Below, piece by piece: positions 7,367 to 19,306 of a DNA stretch of 29,366 nucleotides. Source of the stretch: Saccoglossus kowalevskii (taxonomy: Eukaryota > Hemichordata > Enteropneusta > Harrimaniidae); contig NW_003124918.1 of the NCBI RefSeq assembly GCF_000003605.2, positions 81,065 to 110,430 on the forward strand. Reading direction: 5' to 3'. Positions within the stretch are counted from its first letter, which is position 1. Every line of letters begins with the position of its first letter. The notes under the pieces were generated by a model, which saw nothing but the letters and a program-made list of their open reading frames with translations, ran no database searches and was not told where the DNA came from. Position numbers and translations under genes: made by a program.

Positions 7367-9264
7367 ACTGAACAATGGCCAGAAACTGTTCCATTTCAGG
7401 TATTACACCATTAATGGTGCATGTTTGACTTTGTCATGAAATAATTCATAGCGTTTATGCAATACAATCACATGTATCAATTAATCAGTTCAGGAATATT
7501 CATCCCCCACACATATCCCGTAATATATTATAAACTCTTCCTGCAATATTTCATTCCTGGAATAAATTATTAACAATTGAGTGATGTAGTTTACAAGTGT
7601 TCCATGAATTTCTGACCAAAAGCTTATATTAATTGTGCATGCACTTTATAAGTTCCAAGGGGAATAAATAATTCTGTTGAATCTTTATTTTTGCATCACA
7701 CCACATCCAAATGGATACCATGTTTGATATTGGTATATCTTGGTGAGTCCAAGAGCACTGGTTCATACAATTAGATATCTCAAAGTATATGTCATGTAAT
7801 ATGAGTATGTAGTTTATTAGTAAATTTTAAATAATTTAACATCTCATGGTTTATCAATTTCCCTTAATTAAATACATCTATGCTTGGAGTATAATAAGCA
7901 TGAGAAAGCCATCCCTTAAATATGGTGTGTGACAAAAAAGAACCTTATACTTTGCCTTCAAATGAGTCCCAGGAGTTCTACAGTATTTAAGTGCCAAACA
8001 AAACTACATCGACACAGATGGAATAAGTTGCAATGATAAACTATAAAGAAATGAAAACTGACATTAGTAATGCAGAATCACAACTCATGTACATTCTGCT
8101 TTAAAGGTGAGGCATGCACACCATCAATCATGATGCCATTTAGCTAAGCTTATTTCACAAAGATAGGAACACTGTAATTTGCAATGGTTATGTTTTTCGT
8201 AAATGATGATTTGATGGCATTTTCCCCTGTTTAAATTACTAATGTTTCCTGCACTGCAATTGAAATGTAACAGCATCCTGTATCGTAAAATGAAATTCAT
8301 CATAGAAGGACATGTATAGAATGTATAAGTAGTGCTAGTGGTGTTTAGACTGATTGACTAATATGAAATTTGTGTCATTTGCTTCTCTTCCACTTTTAAT
8401 TGCCACATACAAATTAAATTAAATTAAATTGCTTGACTGAGATTATTGATGATTTATATACGAATATCGATCATACAAAAGCTCTATAAAAGTTGATAAG
8501 GTGAATTATTTGCATATTGATATATTAATTTACACTTACGAATAGAAGGAACATTTAAACAGTTTTTTGAAAATGTATACACATTTTTCTGGGTTAGTTC
8601 AAATAGTGTCAATTTCTGCCATCATAATGTTTCACTCAATAATTAAAGCTGTGAAAAGTTATTTTTTCCCCCCAAAAACATCCAAGATACATTCCAAATT
8701 GTCTATAATGATATGCACTTTTGAAAAATAAGGGCTTATGATGTTACATTATCTGACAGTACTTGATAATGCTATGGTAAATTGATTTAGTGATTGTATA
8801 ATCCACACCTCCCATTTGACATAAAATCAATTTTGTCTATCACACACACGTCAGCTTATATACACTGGGTCAGAAGTTGGGGCTACATTAGGCCATGACT
8901 TGTGGCCTTTCTTCCTGTTACCGGGGGTGTATGACTATGACATCAGTTATACATTGCAACTTGTATGTTAAAAAATGATGATGCATACTACACAGACTAT
9001 AGTTGTCTATCAACACAGAGTAATGTTGTTTTTTTTTTGAGAAACGATGAATGGCTACATTGTCACACATTCAACTGTGTCAGTCATTTTAAGCTTATAG
9101 AAGCATTGTTTCATTAAAAGTACTGAAACAGTGAAAATTCACTTGGAAATATCTGCGATTGTGGTAATGTTATAATAGGATATTTATGACCATTTATGGG
9201 CTAAAACTCGTTCCACCTCTTTGATAACATAAACTAAGTGCCTCAGTAAATTCACTGAATAAAT

Positions 9265-9324
9265 TAGGAATATTCCTCAGTTATTTATTTGTGGTCTAGG
9301 AATATTCCTCAGTTATTTATTTGT
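9265..9324. repeat. Tandem duplication, 32-bp period, containing the palindrome AGGAATATTCCT
   Basis: TAGGAATATTCCTCAGTTAT plus TTATTTGT occurs at 9265-9292 and again at 9297-9324 without mismatch. Each copy has a perfect 12-bp palindrome (AGGAATATTCCT). The identity of the copies indicates a recent duplication. No function is evident. Confidence 0.85.
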
Positions 9325-9699
9325 TGTTATTGGCATAGTCGTAACATTGAATGTTAAGTCCAAATTTATTATATTATGTGCCTAATAAGATAAAAAGCGT
9401 TCACCCATAAGTACAATGGCCCCTACTCGGATTAAATAATGTTTTGTATCATGTGTATGAAAAATCGATGATGTGATTTGTTTTGCAATACTACCCATTG
9501 TCAGTTTTTATGACCTGTGACATGTTATGTATTTAATTTTAATGGCATGGTAAGTATTCCTTAAGGCCCCTCATCCACAACTCTAATCCTAACCCTGCCT
9601 CGGCGCCCCCTTAATCTATATACTCCTCTTCAGGACACTTATTTGGAGATACATATGCAATTACATTGGGGCTGAATTGTTAAGGTTCCAGTTTAAAAT

Positions 9700-9712
9700 G
9701 GGGGGGGGGGGG
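9700..9712. repeat. Homopolymer tract, 13 G
   Basis: This is an uninterrupted run of 13 G in AT-rich intron, likely length-variable. Nothing else supports a function. Confidence 0.9.
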
Positions 9713-11439
9713 TTCATTGGAAACTCCTTCCAATATCATGAATCTTATTTCCTTTCAATGTGTTTTATCTTCCTTTCCTACCCCCTGGTTTTGATGATCG
9801 TTTTATATATACATACTGACAATTCATTCGAGTATACGGGATAAGATAATAATCAGAGTGAAATGTGTTGACAAATGGTTCCGGTTGATCCGTAGCCTCG
9901 GATCTGATTTGAAGATGAAAAATCATGCCTGTCATGAGAAAAAAATCAATTTATCCCTGATTAAATGTCATTTATTCCATATTTGATGCAACCTTTGATC
10001 TACTGCTCTGCTGTGAAGTTAGTCATTTAATGCTGCAGTATCAGAAATAACTAAAGAATTAATCTTAACTATTCGTATCCATGGAGACTGTAACCTGACA
10101 TTTGGAACTGTAATTACAGATGTCTGATTTCAGGAGATGGGATAAGTATTTTGTTGCCTAAATGACGAATGATTGTCTGACAATCTAACTGTGTCTATAA
10201 TACATTTGTGAATCATGGATTTTGATTGTATGGTAATTGTTAAAGGTGTATATTATTGTTGGCTTATGTGTTATACATATATACCTCCCATACAACATGG
10301 CATTTCAGTGTAATAAAACAGTGTAATAATTGTCTATATCTCCATACTTTGTAATAAAAATCTCGGTAGTCTGATTGGTGCATGTAAGCAGATCGAAATT
10401 ATGTTACCAATGAATTCCAGATAATCGAGAGTAAACTAATGGTAATTGGTGTTCATAATGCTTTCTTCAGAACAAACGAAAATTATTATACTCATTCAAT
10501 AGATCAGATATTGTGGGTTACTCATGAGATATCATCTATTTCATTTTGTATGAAGTGAGTAGTTCAACTTGGTCAAAAAATGGTTTGACAAACGTTGAAG
10601 ATTAAATCAGTTTATATTTATCTTGGGAATTCCGAAATTGTTTGACTATCAAAATTTATATTTTGTGGTCAGTGTTCCACCTGTGTTTATCTATGTTTTT
10701 AATAAGGTAACTAGTAAGATATTCTTTTGTTAACGTTTTTGTTTCCGACTTCTTTTTAAAAAAAAAAAGAACATGCATCATATTGATTACCATTTATGTC
10801 TATAATTTGTAATTATGGTATGGCTGGTTGGCACATTGCATTGTGGATATATTTGTCAGTTTCATGGTAGTATTTAGCCAATTTAAAATCATGGTGATAT
10901 ACCAGCCAACATGCATTTTCGAGTCAGTGGTTGTTTTATTTTATACCAATATGCTCGAAACATTAAGAATTAGTTTCATTTTAACTTCCCCAAAAAGGAC
11001 GGCTCAAAAACTGCATGCAAGGGAAATCCTGAGGTGGTTCATTCCTAATTATATATAGAATCATTCCTCTGTTCATCACTCAGTGCTTACAACTGAACAT
11101 ATACCTTTACTCAATCATATCAATATTTTTCACTTTGTAGTTAACATTTTCTCTCAACTTGCTGAATAACATTGTGTGGAAAATGCATTAGATTGTATAA
11201 AGATTAATGCCATTGTAATATATTTAGTATGTTTGTATATGGATACTAATCTAATTATATAATAATGGGAAAGTAGAAATACCATCTTACACAATAAGTA
11301 TCCGAAATAGTAATAAAATCACAAAATCTCAACACTACATGTCAGCAACAATTTCCCAGGCATTCCTGTGCTGAGTTTAATCAAACTTGATACCCCCACC
11401 CTCCTATGATGGTTTACTGAACAGATGCATTTACGTTTG

Positions 11440-11830
11440 TTTCATGATTTATTTCAAAATGGCCGACTAACAGACACGTTAGGTTTTATTAGCTCATATA
11501 TAGCTTATCATATGAGTGATTGTACGTTGTTGTTCGTCGTCCATGTCCACGTTTCACTTTTTCAACTTTTTCTTGAAAACTACAATTCTTATTGTTTTGA
11601 TGCTTGGTGCATATGTACCTTGGGCAGACCTCTCTTAGATTTGTTTATTTCGTAATGACATCTTCAATTCTCTAAGTTGGGTGAATATTTTTGGTAAAAA
11701 GTGATATTTGAAAACCGCAAGTCTGATGGATTTGATATTATACATACAAGTACTACAGGTATATCTCTCTCGTATTTGTTCATTTTATAATGATATATTC
11801 ACTTCTTTAATTGAAATGTGCATTGCTATC
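11440..11830 (+). repeat. Dispersed mollusc-type repeat with a hairpin
   Basis: The stretch begins with TTCAAAATGGCCGACTAACAG, matching the motif of the cluster at 20.4-22.1 kb. It is followed by 'ttattagctcatatatagcttatcatatgag', in which CTCATAT (11493-11499) pairs with ATATGAG (11510-11516). Then come TTCGTCGTCCATGTCC and phrases like 'gatgcttggtgcatatgtacc'. The order (hairpin starting AGCTCA, a CGTCGTCC segment, then a 'cttggtacat'-like phrase) is one I know from repeats spread through bivalve and gastropod genomes. Open frames here, such as 11425-11655, are not genes. Confidence 0.6.
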
Positions 11831-12631
11831 AGCGGAACTCTCTCAGCCTAGAGGCTGTTTATTTTATTCATAAGTGTTTTTTTGTTTTCAATTCCTTCGA
11901 CATGCCTTGACTGACATTGTTCAAAGTTAAAATAGGTTTTCCTTTTTTGTTGTAATTAGTTTGTTCAAATGTGTTCATTAGTGTTCAATGAGTCGAGAAT
12001 GTAACATTGAGAACTTTTTTCAACCATTGCAAGAAATTGGTGCCACATTAGTGTATCTAACTTGCTTCACAGCGCTTAGATCAGTCACTAGAATAAAATC
12101 CACCTTGGTATCCATCAATAGTATCCACCTTGCTTGAATGGAACCAAAGCTCGAGATAAACAAAAGTAAAATAGATTGTCACAGTAAGATAGATTAATGA
12201 TGATCAATTCAAATTCAACTATAAAGTTTAATTTGTGCAGCAATTTTCATTTATTTATGTTCTGGATTCCAGTCATCTTGATGTAGGAGAACATTCACCT
12301 TTATTAATTATATATTGTGTGATAATAAAAAAAAGTGTATATAAGTTGTTTTTACCGACTAGTCTCTTGTCTCAGTGGCATTTCATGCAGCGATATGGTG
12401 ATTCATAAATCGTTATCAGACTTGTTTAGAATGTGTTAAAGATGGTGTGAGAAGGTGGTGAATATACATGATTCCTTCATAACACATAAAAGCTAGTTTA
12501 AAGGCAAATTATCACAATAATAATAATTTATTTCTTTACCCATAATTGTTACGAATATTTACAAACACTGTTGTAATGAAAATAGTCGTGAGTAAAAGGA
12601 ACCTGAAATAGCTGCAGACACTGATAATATG
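11831..12631 (+). other. MUTYH: MUTYH intron, non-coding
   Basis: AT-rich DNA with no exon or recognisable element. A small repeat of 'tccaccttg' phrases lies near 12098-12135 and a TAATAATAAT run lies near 12516. Confidence 0.55.
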
Positions 12632-13380
12632 TAATATATATATATATATTTAATATATAATCACTTCAAATATTCTGATAATAGCTTTTCTTTTATTTTA
12701 ATTTTTAAAATTGATTTTTCCTTTCTCATAATTTTGGATCTAAATGAGATATTACAGATGTACCGATTGTTGTGTTCGATTTTGGGATTGAGATATCATT
12801 TCTGTATTGTTGTCTGGTATTATAATTGTGTTGAATATAATGCAGGTTGTAGGTTGACATGTTGTGTGGTGTGTTCCAATTAATAATATCGTCAAAAACA
12901 TAAAAAGAAACTTGTGTAGTTTATAAATATCAAGGATTTCAAGCTCGTTGAAAATATGGACAGAATGGGCAATAAATTCAGAAAATGTTATAATTCTTGT
13001 AATAAATTTGTGAATAGTTAGAATACTTTTTAGATGTGATGGATATGTACTTCCCCAAACTTTCAGTCCGTACGTAATATGGTTGGATTATTAAATAATA
13101 TAATAACAAAGGGGTGTGCTTTGGAATATGATGCCTTAATTCCTGTTCAGCTTATTAATTTTTTTAATATGATTTTTCCATGTTAAATGTTTGTCAATTT
13201 CAACCCCAATAAAGGTAGCTGATTCAGTCTCTTTCACAATATTTTTTTTTTTTTATCGATATAGATCTGTTCACTGTATGGAACACACGTCGACCACTAA
13301 TAATCATAAAGTTGGTCTTTGAACAATTAATTGTTAGACGGTTTGCATCACACCGTTTAACAACTTGGTCTAAGTAATTC
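12632..13380 (-). mobile_element. 5'-truncated, decayed non-LTR (LINE) retrotransposon, C-terminal part of the reverse transcriptase ORF
   Basis: On the - strand broken frames give the usual order of the C-terminal region in CR1/jockey-like LINE proteins. First LDQVVKRCDANRLTINCSKT with NFMIISG (about 13380-13305), then FIGVEIDKHLTWKNHIKKIN (about 13225-13155). Next YGLKVWGSTYPSHLKSIL (about 13076-13020) and FITRIITFSEFIAH with FNELEILDIYKLHKFLF (about 13010-12900). Then the tail signature HNYNTRQQYRNDISIPKS (HNYNTR at 12830-12813), and KIKIKEKLLSEYLK with a stop at 12663-12661. The catalytic YADD block would lie 5' of what remains and is missing. Frameshifts, in-frame stops and a 13-T tract (13242-13254) show it is dead. 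A (TA)n tract at about 12633-12650 may mark the 3' tail. It lies antisense in the last MUTYH intron. The clade is not certain. Confidence 0.85.
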
Positions 13381-13796
13381 CTGTTTTATTATCAAGGAAT
13401 TTATTGCTGCTTTTTATAGATCACTTTTACTAGGTTTCATGGGGGAAGAACCTTTGACAAACAAACAACATGTATTTGTGGTCCCACGTCCGGGCATCAA
13501 AACCATCAAGAAGACAGAATGACTAATATGACAAACTTGTAATTTGATCTACGAACATCGTAATTGTGGTGATTTATTTATTTGAATCTTACTTTTTGAA
13601 TAAGTTTTGGATACCAGCAATCTATCTACGCCAGTGTCAATGCATAATTAAATGATAAAGGCAGATTGTAATGCAGAATCTAACCATGTAAATCTGCTTG
13701 TTTTCATTAGTATGGGTATTGACCGTACTGCCAAGTAAAATCTTGTTATTATGGTGTTCAAAATGTAAATTGTGAGCATATGCATTAATTAACAGC
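13381..13796 (+). other. MUTYH: MUTYH intron, non-coding
   Basis: There is no feature beyond the decayed LINE next to it. The sequence at about 13440-13520 has slightly higher GC ('ggtcccacgtccgggcatc') but no recognisable frame. Confidence 0.5.
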
Positions 13797-13804
13797 ATTA
13801 TTAA

Positions 13805-13835
<31 letters not shown>

Positions 13836-13836
13836 G
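13797..13836. repeat. (TTA)n microsatellite
   Basis: A run of ATT/TTA triplets, nearly perfect over about 35 bases. It gives a poly-isoleucine frame on the - strand that is not a gene. Confidence 0.9.
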
Positions 13837-14527
13837 AAAGTAATATAAATGATTTCATTAAATAAAACAGTAGAGTTTGAATGTGGAGATCAATTTGCAC
13901 ATATACGGCAATGTCGTCAACAGTTTGTAGCCGTCCTTATTCTATCTTTATCAGGTCAGCTTCCAAACTGTAAAATATCGTCAAGGGATAATTCAAGTTG
14001 CAGCCCCATTCACTGAACACCCTGAATAACATTATAGTGGTGTATAACAGTATTGAATAGAAGAAGTCACAAGTGTGTTTATAACGAGCAGTTGTCGGTC
14101 ATATTTAAAATGCGAATTGGGTAATTATAGTTACATGACTGCAGTCAGTGGCTATCAAAAGTCTTTCATAATATCGCAGTATAATGTTTATACCTGATGT
14201 GACACCCTATTTTGCACTGTCACTCTGTTCTATGATAGGCATAGCGATGTCAAAATCTGATTATCCTTTGTTGAACTCGCATGTAAATATATCAGCACAA
14301 TGTGTTCCCTATTGAAAACTGTTACATATAGAATAATTCAGTTAAAACTAATCTGTGTCCCAGGCTTGACTTCTAAAAATATTGACTCTCTCGTGGTTCT
14401 CTCATTTGAATGTAGAATATAACATGGTATCCACTCCGTAAACGTAAATTATAATAGAAATTACAAACCCCAAACCATGTCGTGCGATATAACAAACAGC
14501 ACGCCACGAAGTACATATCAGTGAGAT

Positions 14528-14529
<2 letters not shown>

Positions 14530-14562
<33 letters not shown>

Positions 14563-14617
14563 CAATATATCCCTCTCACCATTTTAAATTCAATATATCC
14601 CTCTCACCATTTTAAAT
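14530..14617. repeat. (TA)16 microsatellite followed by a perfect 28-bp tandem duplication
   Basis: Alternating AT runs from 14530 to 14561. Directly after it, TCAATATATCCCTCTCACC plus ATTTTAAAT is present twice (14562-14589 and 14590-14617) without mismatch. This is a slippage-prone site with no coding content. Confidence 0.9.
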
Positions 14618-17600
14618 TCAGAGTCGGGGAAAAAAAGTTAAATTGAGGCCTTCCAAAAATAGTTATAAGTGAATTACTATATGTATATACGAACTTGGTG
14701 TATTTGCATTTTGAGTAAGCGTAGATGTTCACTGAAAACACAATGAATTACAATACAGTGTTAAAAGCATTGTGCTTCACCGGTTTAACTAGTTTATCGT
14801 ATTTTGAGCACGCAAGGTAGGTTTGCAAGTGAAACAATCATTTGTATTGTAATGTCCACATAGAATACATTAAACATATTTCGACAAAATTAAAACCCAG
14901 TGGATATATAATGATTCACAATTATTGACAGATTATTCATATGTTATAGCACTACTGTGCTTTGTAATAATGAAAATTGTGATGAAGATAATATTTCTAA
15001 ATTAGTATGTATGTAATGTGACGAATACTCGATTAAATTTATTCATCCATTTGTACCATAATAGATTTCATCAGTCTTAATTTTGAATGGAACATGTGCT
15101 CTCTATTTGACTCCGGCCTGGCTTGGGTATGTGTTCATCTTACAAGTACATGGGATATTAGTTGAAAAACAGCCCTGGCGTTGTTGCACTTGTTAGAATC
15201 TCAACTCAAGCTAGCCGAGATTATTTGTGCTTCTCGGCAGTAACATGATGGTCAGTGAATGCAAGCAAGGTCATTTATGTCTGATCGTACATACATTATA
15301 TGTTTATTTATAAAAAGAAATAGTGAAAAGTTTGATAATACCATATAATTTTATAAATGCACCCGCGCTGTGAATAAAACTGCAATACAGAATCATGAAA
15401 TTAATTTTTAACATATCATATAAATGAATTATGACTGATAACGGGCATAGCGATGGCTCTATCTAGGAGAGTTTCATATCCATAACTTGGATAAAGAAAC
15501 TTGTCGTGATATTCGATTTATGATCTTACCCTTACCCCACTTGGCTGCAATTTAATGAAGCCTTCATTTCCCCCCTGTGTCCCGTATACGCTGTCGAATG
15601 GTGATTTACGTTATGATGACAGTGTAATATGCTTCAATAGATTCTTGTGTTTCCAATGATATGTCATTCCTGTGTCGTGTAAATCTCCATAGATTTGTGC
15701 AAATCCTACATTTTATTGCAGTCACAGGTCAGCATAGTAGAAATAATCCACCCAGAGGAAGTCAATTAATTTGTTTTGAGATCTACTTGTAGGTAACAGC
15801 TGCCGTTTTTATTATTAATTCTTTCTGCTGTTTTTTTCTCAATTTAATACAGCGTGAAGACAATACATGGAGTGGCCGATTTATTAATTCAGATTCGTGT
15901 ATACGTCCATGCACTTATTCATTTTCTCATTAAATTTAATTGAAGAACGTTCTACAGTTAATTAAATGTCATAATATGCACTGTAGATGTGCCAGGCACA
16001 AATCGTGTTCCACTAACGTCCACTCGAGTCTAAAAAACTTTTAACTATAAAATCAAAACAAGATATGATTAGTAATGTATATTATTAGTCTTTGCATATA
16101 ACTATATGTTTTCAATTATTTATTTTGATATTCATTTATTAAGTTCATTTATGATGATCGAATATTACAAAGAAATTGATCAAACATTTTCAATATTATG
16201 ATTGCTTTTTTATATCAAAATGACATGATGTAGTATCCATTTTAACCTTTAGTGGAGTTGATTGGATGATTTAACCACACATTTGTATTTTACGCAAGAT
16301 CGTACTACGTACCAAGTAATCTCCCCTGAGACAAGTGCTGGAGACTATTGAGCTGATTGATTTGTGGTCTCATGTGACATGCAGAAACAATTACATCTCT
16401 GTAAAAAGCTATTTCTCATTATTATTTGCATATATGTATTGACCCTGTTAGATGTAGACAACATAAATGTGCATTATGTAAATTCTGATGTCGCTTTATG
16501 AGTGACAGAACAATTAAGTAAACATTGATTTATGGAAACATGACATTAAAATGAAATCGACTAAGACAATTCATATTCATTCATTCGTTCGTTCGTTCAT
16601 TCATACATACATACTTAATTTGGAAGATAGTCAGGGCAAACCCACATCTTCTATGAGACCGAAATTAGGGTAGATCCTAGTCGTGGCGTGGTATTCTGCT
16701 ACCCACTATGGCAATAATGTCATTTGCTATGTGCAATGAGGACACGATTAAAACATGAAACCAACAGGTTTACGTTTCCTCTGATGATACACCACGTTCT
16801 CATCTCTTTTTATTTTGGACTGCTTAGTTTGCCGACCACGACAGTTCAATGTATAATTTTTGTTGATGCTGCGCGGAGTGAACAAATGTTATATAATAAT
16901 GCATATTTAATATGTATTGACAAATGTTCTGTCACATTATTTATTAATTACATATTAGTTGGATGATTATATAATGATAATTTCACAAATGCATCTCCTC
17001 AGTTTTCGTTTTAGTCAATGAATTATTGCATGCGGTGGCTCACAATTGATGCAATTAAAGTCACCTCTCATGTTAACTCACGGAGTTGTACGTACTCATT
17101 GCACGTAACGTGTATTCTGATCTATTACTCGTCGCATTATGCTAGGCATGTTTTACTATTCTGTGAGAGATTAAATAAGATTGTCGTCACACAAAAAAAG
17201 TTTCATTGTTGAAGTAAAATTGTTTACCTTGATTTATCATTTTATTTAAATAATAACATGGATAATCTAGAATATGTTGTAGTAGGTTTAATATAAACAG
17301 AATTGAAATCAACATAAATTATTTGATGAGATTTTGATTATATAAACCTGCATGCTTAAATTAGAGCATTCCAACTCTTGGATGCACGGTATTTGGCTCA
17401 GTGATGACTCGCACCATTGTATATTATCAAATCTGGTCATTTCAATTTATTGCTTCCATTGTGAGTCTTAGTCTCATTTGAATGAAACATGTAGAAATGT
17501 AGAGTGTATACTATACAAATACTTTCAAAATACCATCCATAATACATATTCAGTGGTGATTTTTACAACATTATTTGATATTGTTGACTATCTTCTTTGA

Positions 17601-18735
17601 TATGATCACTCTGATATCACTTCTTGGTCTTATCCTTGAGGTCCACATATCATTAATTATCATTAATTATTGTGAATGCCCTTAGACTGATCCTTTCTCC
17701 TTGTGTACCACATCCATTTTTCTACTACAGTACACATTGTCCTTTGTATGTGCGTGGATGTCCCATATATACTCTTATTATAAGTTCATTAAACTTAGAA
17801 TGAACGTAGAAATACAACTATTGAGTTTAGATTAATGAATGGGTATGTCAGTGATTTTTATTTCAGTATAATACATGAAGTATATTTTTGAAAGCAAGCG
17901 AATGTTCTTAATACACATTACAGTGTAGAAGATAATGGATACAGCCAGACCTTGCTACCATCATCCGCGTTAATAATGTATTAACAACTGACGCAGTTCG
18001 CTTTATATCCTGTAATTATGGTTATGTATCTGTGAGGCTTAACTTAGCCCCTGCATTTTAGATTTTCAGACAGAGGGTTAAATAAAGTATGACCTTACTC
18101 AACCTCCATATCAAAGGTCGTGGTTTATATTGATGATATAAAATTATCACCATTCCAGGTGTGGCAATCATTGAATTGAAATTTTATGAGATTATAATTT
18201 GATATTTTCTGAAGCTAGCGTCATGATATCTATATATTTGACATCTTCAATACACGCATTTAATGCTTAGTGCGTGTAATGTCAATACACTTTTCACCAA
18301 TTTATCTGATGGTGTCACAAGCAGGACTCTACACTTCAATAAGACGTAGCATATAAATTAAAGTGATCTCTCCTCTTATATTCCATGAACCTGTTCCCAA
18401 GTGTATAAGCATATGTTGCATTAAAATGTCATCGTAAGCTCAAATTGGATACTTCAATCATTGAATGGAAATTTAAAGAAAGAACACTTGACTTTACACC
18501 GTACACTTTCACTAATGAAACTCTGATAATTACAACATGTAATTGAAGTGTGATGGCTAGTGTATGTTGTACTATAACATCTATAACTGGGGCCTATACT
18601 TGCTCATTTGAACTCCGAAATAACCTAATTACCAACATATTGGATGGAATCCCTAAAGGAATGTGACAGAACCCATTTACCATATCTTAGATAAAGTACT
18701 TGTTATAGTTTCCAGATTATAGTATTTGAATTTGA
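14618..18735 (+). other. MUTYH: Last MUTYH intron, middle part, non-coding
   Basis: These 4 kb are AT-rich with no convincing exon. A tetranucleotide tract (TTCA/TTCG/ATAC) lies at 16570-16613 and a short TATCATTAAT duplication lies at about 17648-17670. The frames at 16724-16966 and 17018-17212 have no family resemblance, splice logic or biased composition, and I regard them as chance. Confidence 0.55.
16570..16613. repeat. Tetranucleotide tract (TTCA/TTCG, then ATAC)
   Basis: TCATTCATTCGTTCGTTCG is followed by TTCATTCATACATACATAC. It is an interrupted simple repeat in intron. Confidence 0.9.
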
Positions 18736-18744
18736 GAGATTACC

Positions 18745-18880
18745 AGCCACTCTGTAGCGGCTGAATATTTACCTTGCTCTCTGTCGTCCCACTGGGCGAG
18801 GATTGATCCCGTGCGAGTGTGGCAACTTGCAATATCCAAAGGCATTGATTAAATTGATATTGAGCTGAGCTTATTTATAG
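18745..18880 (+). mobile_element. Possible degenerate tRNA-derived SINE
   Basis: TGTAGCGGCTGAAT (about 18753) resembles a pol III A box. GGATTGATCCC (about 18800) resembles a B box (GGTTCGAATCC) at a tRNA-like distance of about 45-50 bp. The block is richer in GC than its surroundings. The phrase following it (CAAAGGCATTGATTAAATT, about 18838) recurs in modified form at about 19001 (CAAAGACATTGATTAAATT). No cloverleaf, poly(A) tail or target-site duplication could be established, so this is a suggestion only. Confidence 0.25.
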
Positions 18881-19207
18881 TTCAATAATTAACAGATGCA
18901 TTAGATTTTCCGGTGCCAAGTGGGTGTACACATGTATTGCTATTTTGAAAGCTGTAACATAGGGGACGCTTTCACACACTGTATATGTCTATAAAAAACA
19001 AAGACATTGATTAAATTTGAGTCGAGCAGAACTTAAAGTTAAAGTAGTTTGTAATTATAGTCGTTGACAATCATTCAAAGTAACCACTAACATTTATTTT
19101 GCATTAATACCAAGACAATGATTACCAACTGCCGCTCTCAAAATATTATATTCATCAGTAGGTAGCTCTAACGTATTTTCAATCTGTTTCTGTATTTACT
19201 TTTCAAG
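18881..19207 (+). other. MUTYH: Last MUTYH intron, 3' end
   Basis: Non-coding, ending in the polypyrimidine stretch 'ctgtttctgtatttacttttcaag'. The acceptor AG is at 19206-19207. Confidence 0.7.
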
Positions 19208-19306
19208 GGTTCCATAAAGAGGAAAGCTGATGGGCCTGTGACCAATGAAAGGGACAAGAAGAGACAAGTGGGCTTAAAAGCTTTTTTCAAACCAAAGACA
19301 ACGTGA
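19208..19306 (+). CDS. MUTYH: MUTYH last coding exon: basic linker and C-terminal PCNA-binding PIP box
   Basis: Thirty-two codons and a TGA stop (19304-19306), entered in phase 0. It begins GSIKRKADGPVTNERDKK and ends RQVGLKAFFKPKTT. QVGLKAFF matches the PIP-box consensus QxxhxxFF exactly. Human MUTYH has QQVLDNFF at the corresponding place and also enters this region with GSKR. PIP boxes dock repair enzymes on the sliding clamp PCNA and so couple MUTYH to replicated DNA. The KRK and KKR clusters before the box could serve as a nuclear localisation signal (inference). Only five residues follow the FF pair, so the tail is shorter than in human, where more residues follow. The exon lies 12.75 kb from the previous one. 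Phase, order and motif agree, so no further exon between them is needed. Confidence 0.92.
   Translation, partial: GSIKRKADGPVTNERDKKRQVGLKAFFKPKTT

Larger units (their letters stand above)
7367..11440 (+). other. MUTYH: Last MUTYH intron, 5' third, non-coding
   Basis: These 4 kb of AT-rich intron show no convincing exon or gene. The content noticed is an AAATT x4 run at 8411-8430, a 32-bp tandem duplication at 9265-9324, a 13-base G tract at 9700-9712 and an A tract at about 10758. The 76-codon frame at 10828-11058 shows no family resemblance and is probably chance. Confidence 0.6.

Noticed and set aside
10828-11058. 76-codon frame in the long intron.
   Set aside because: Hydrophobic composition typical of translated AT-rich DNA; no splice sites or homology evident.
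13637-13900. - strand 87-codon frame with an Ile run.
   Set aside because: It is the translation of the (TTA)n microsatellite.
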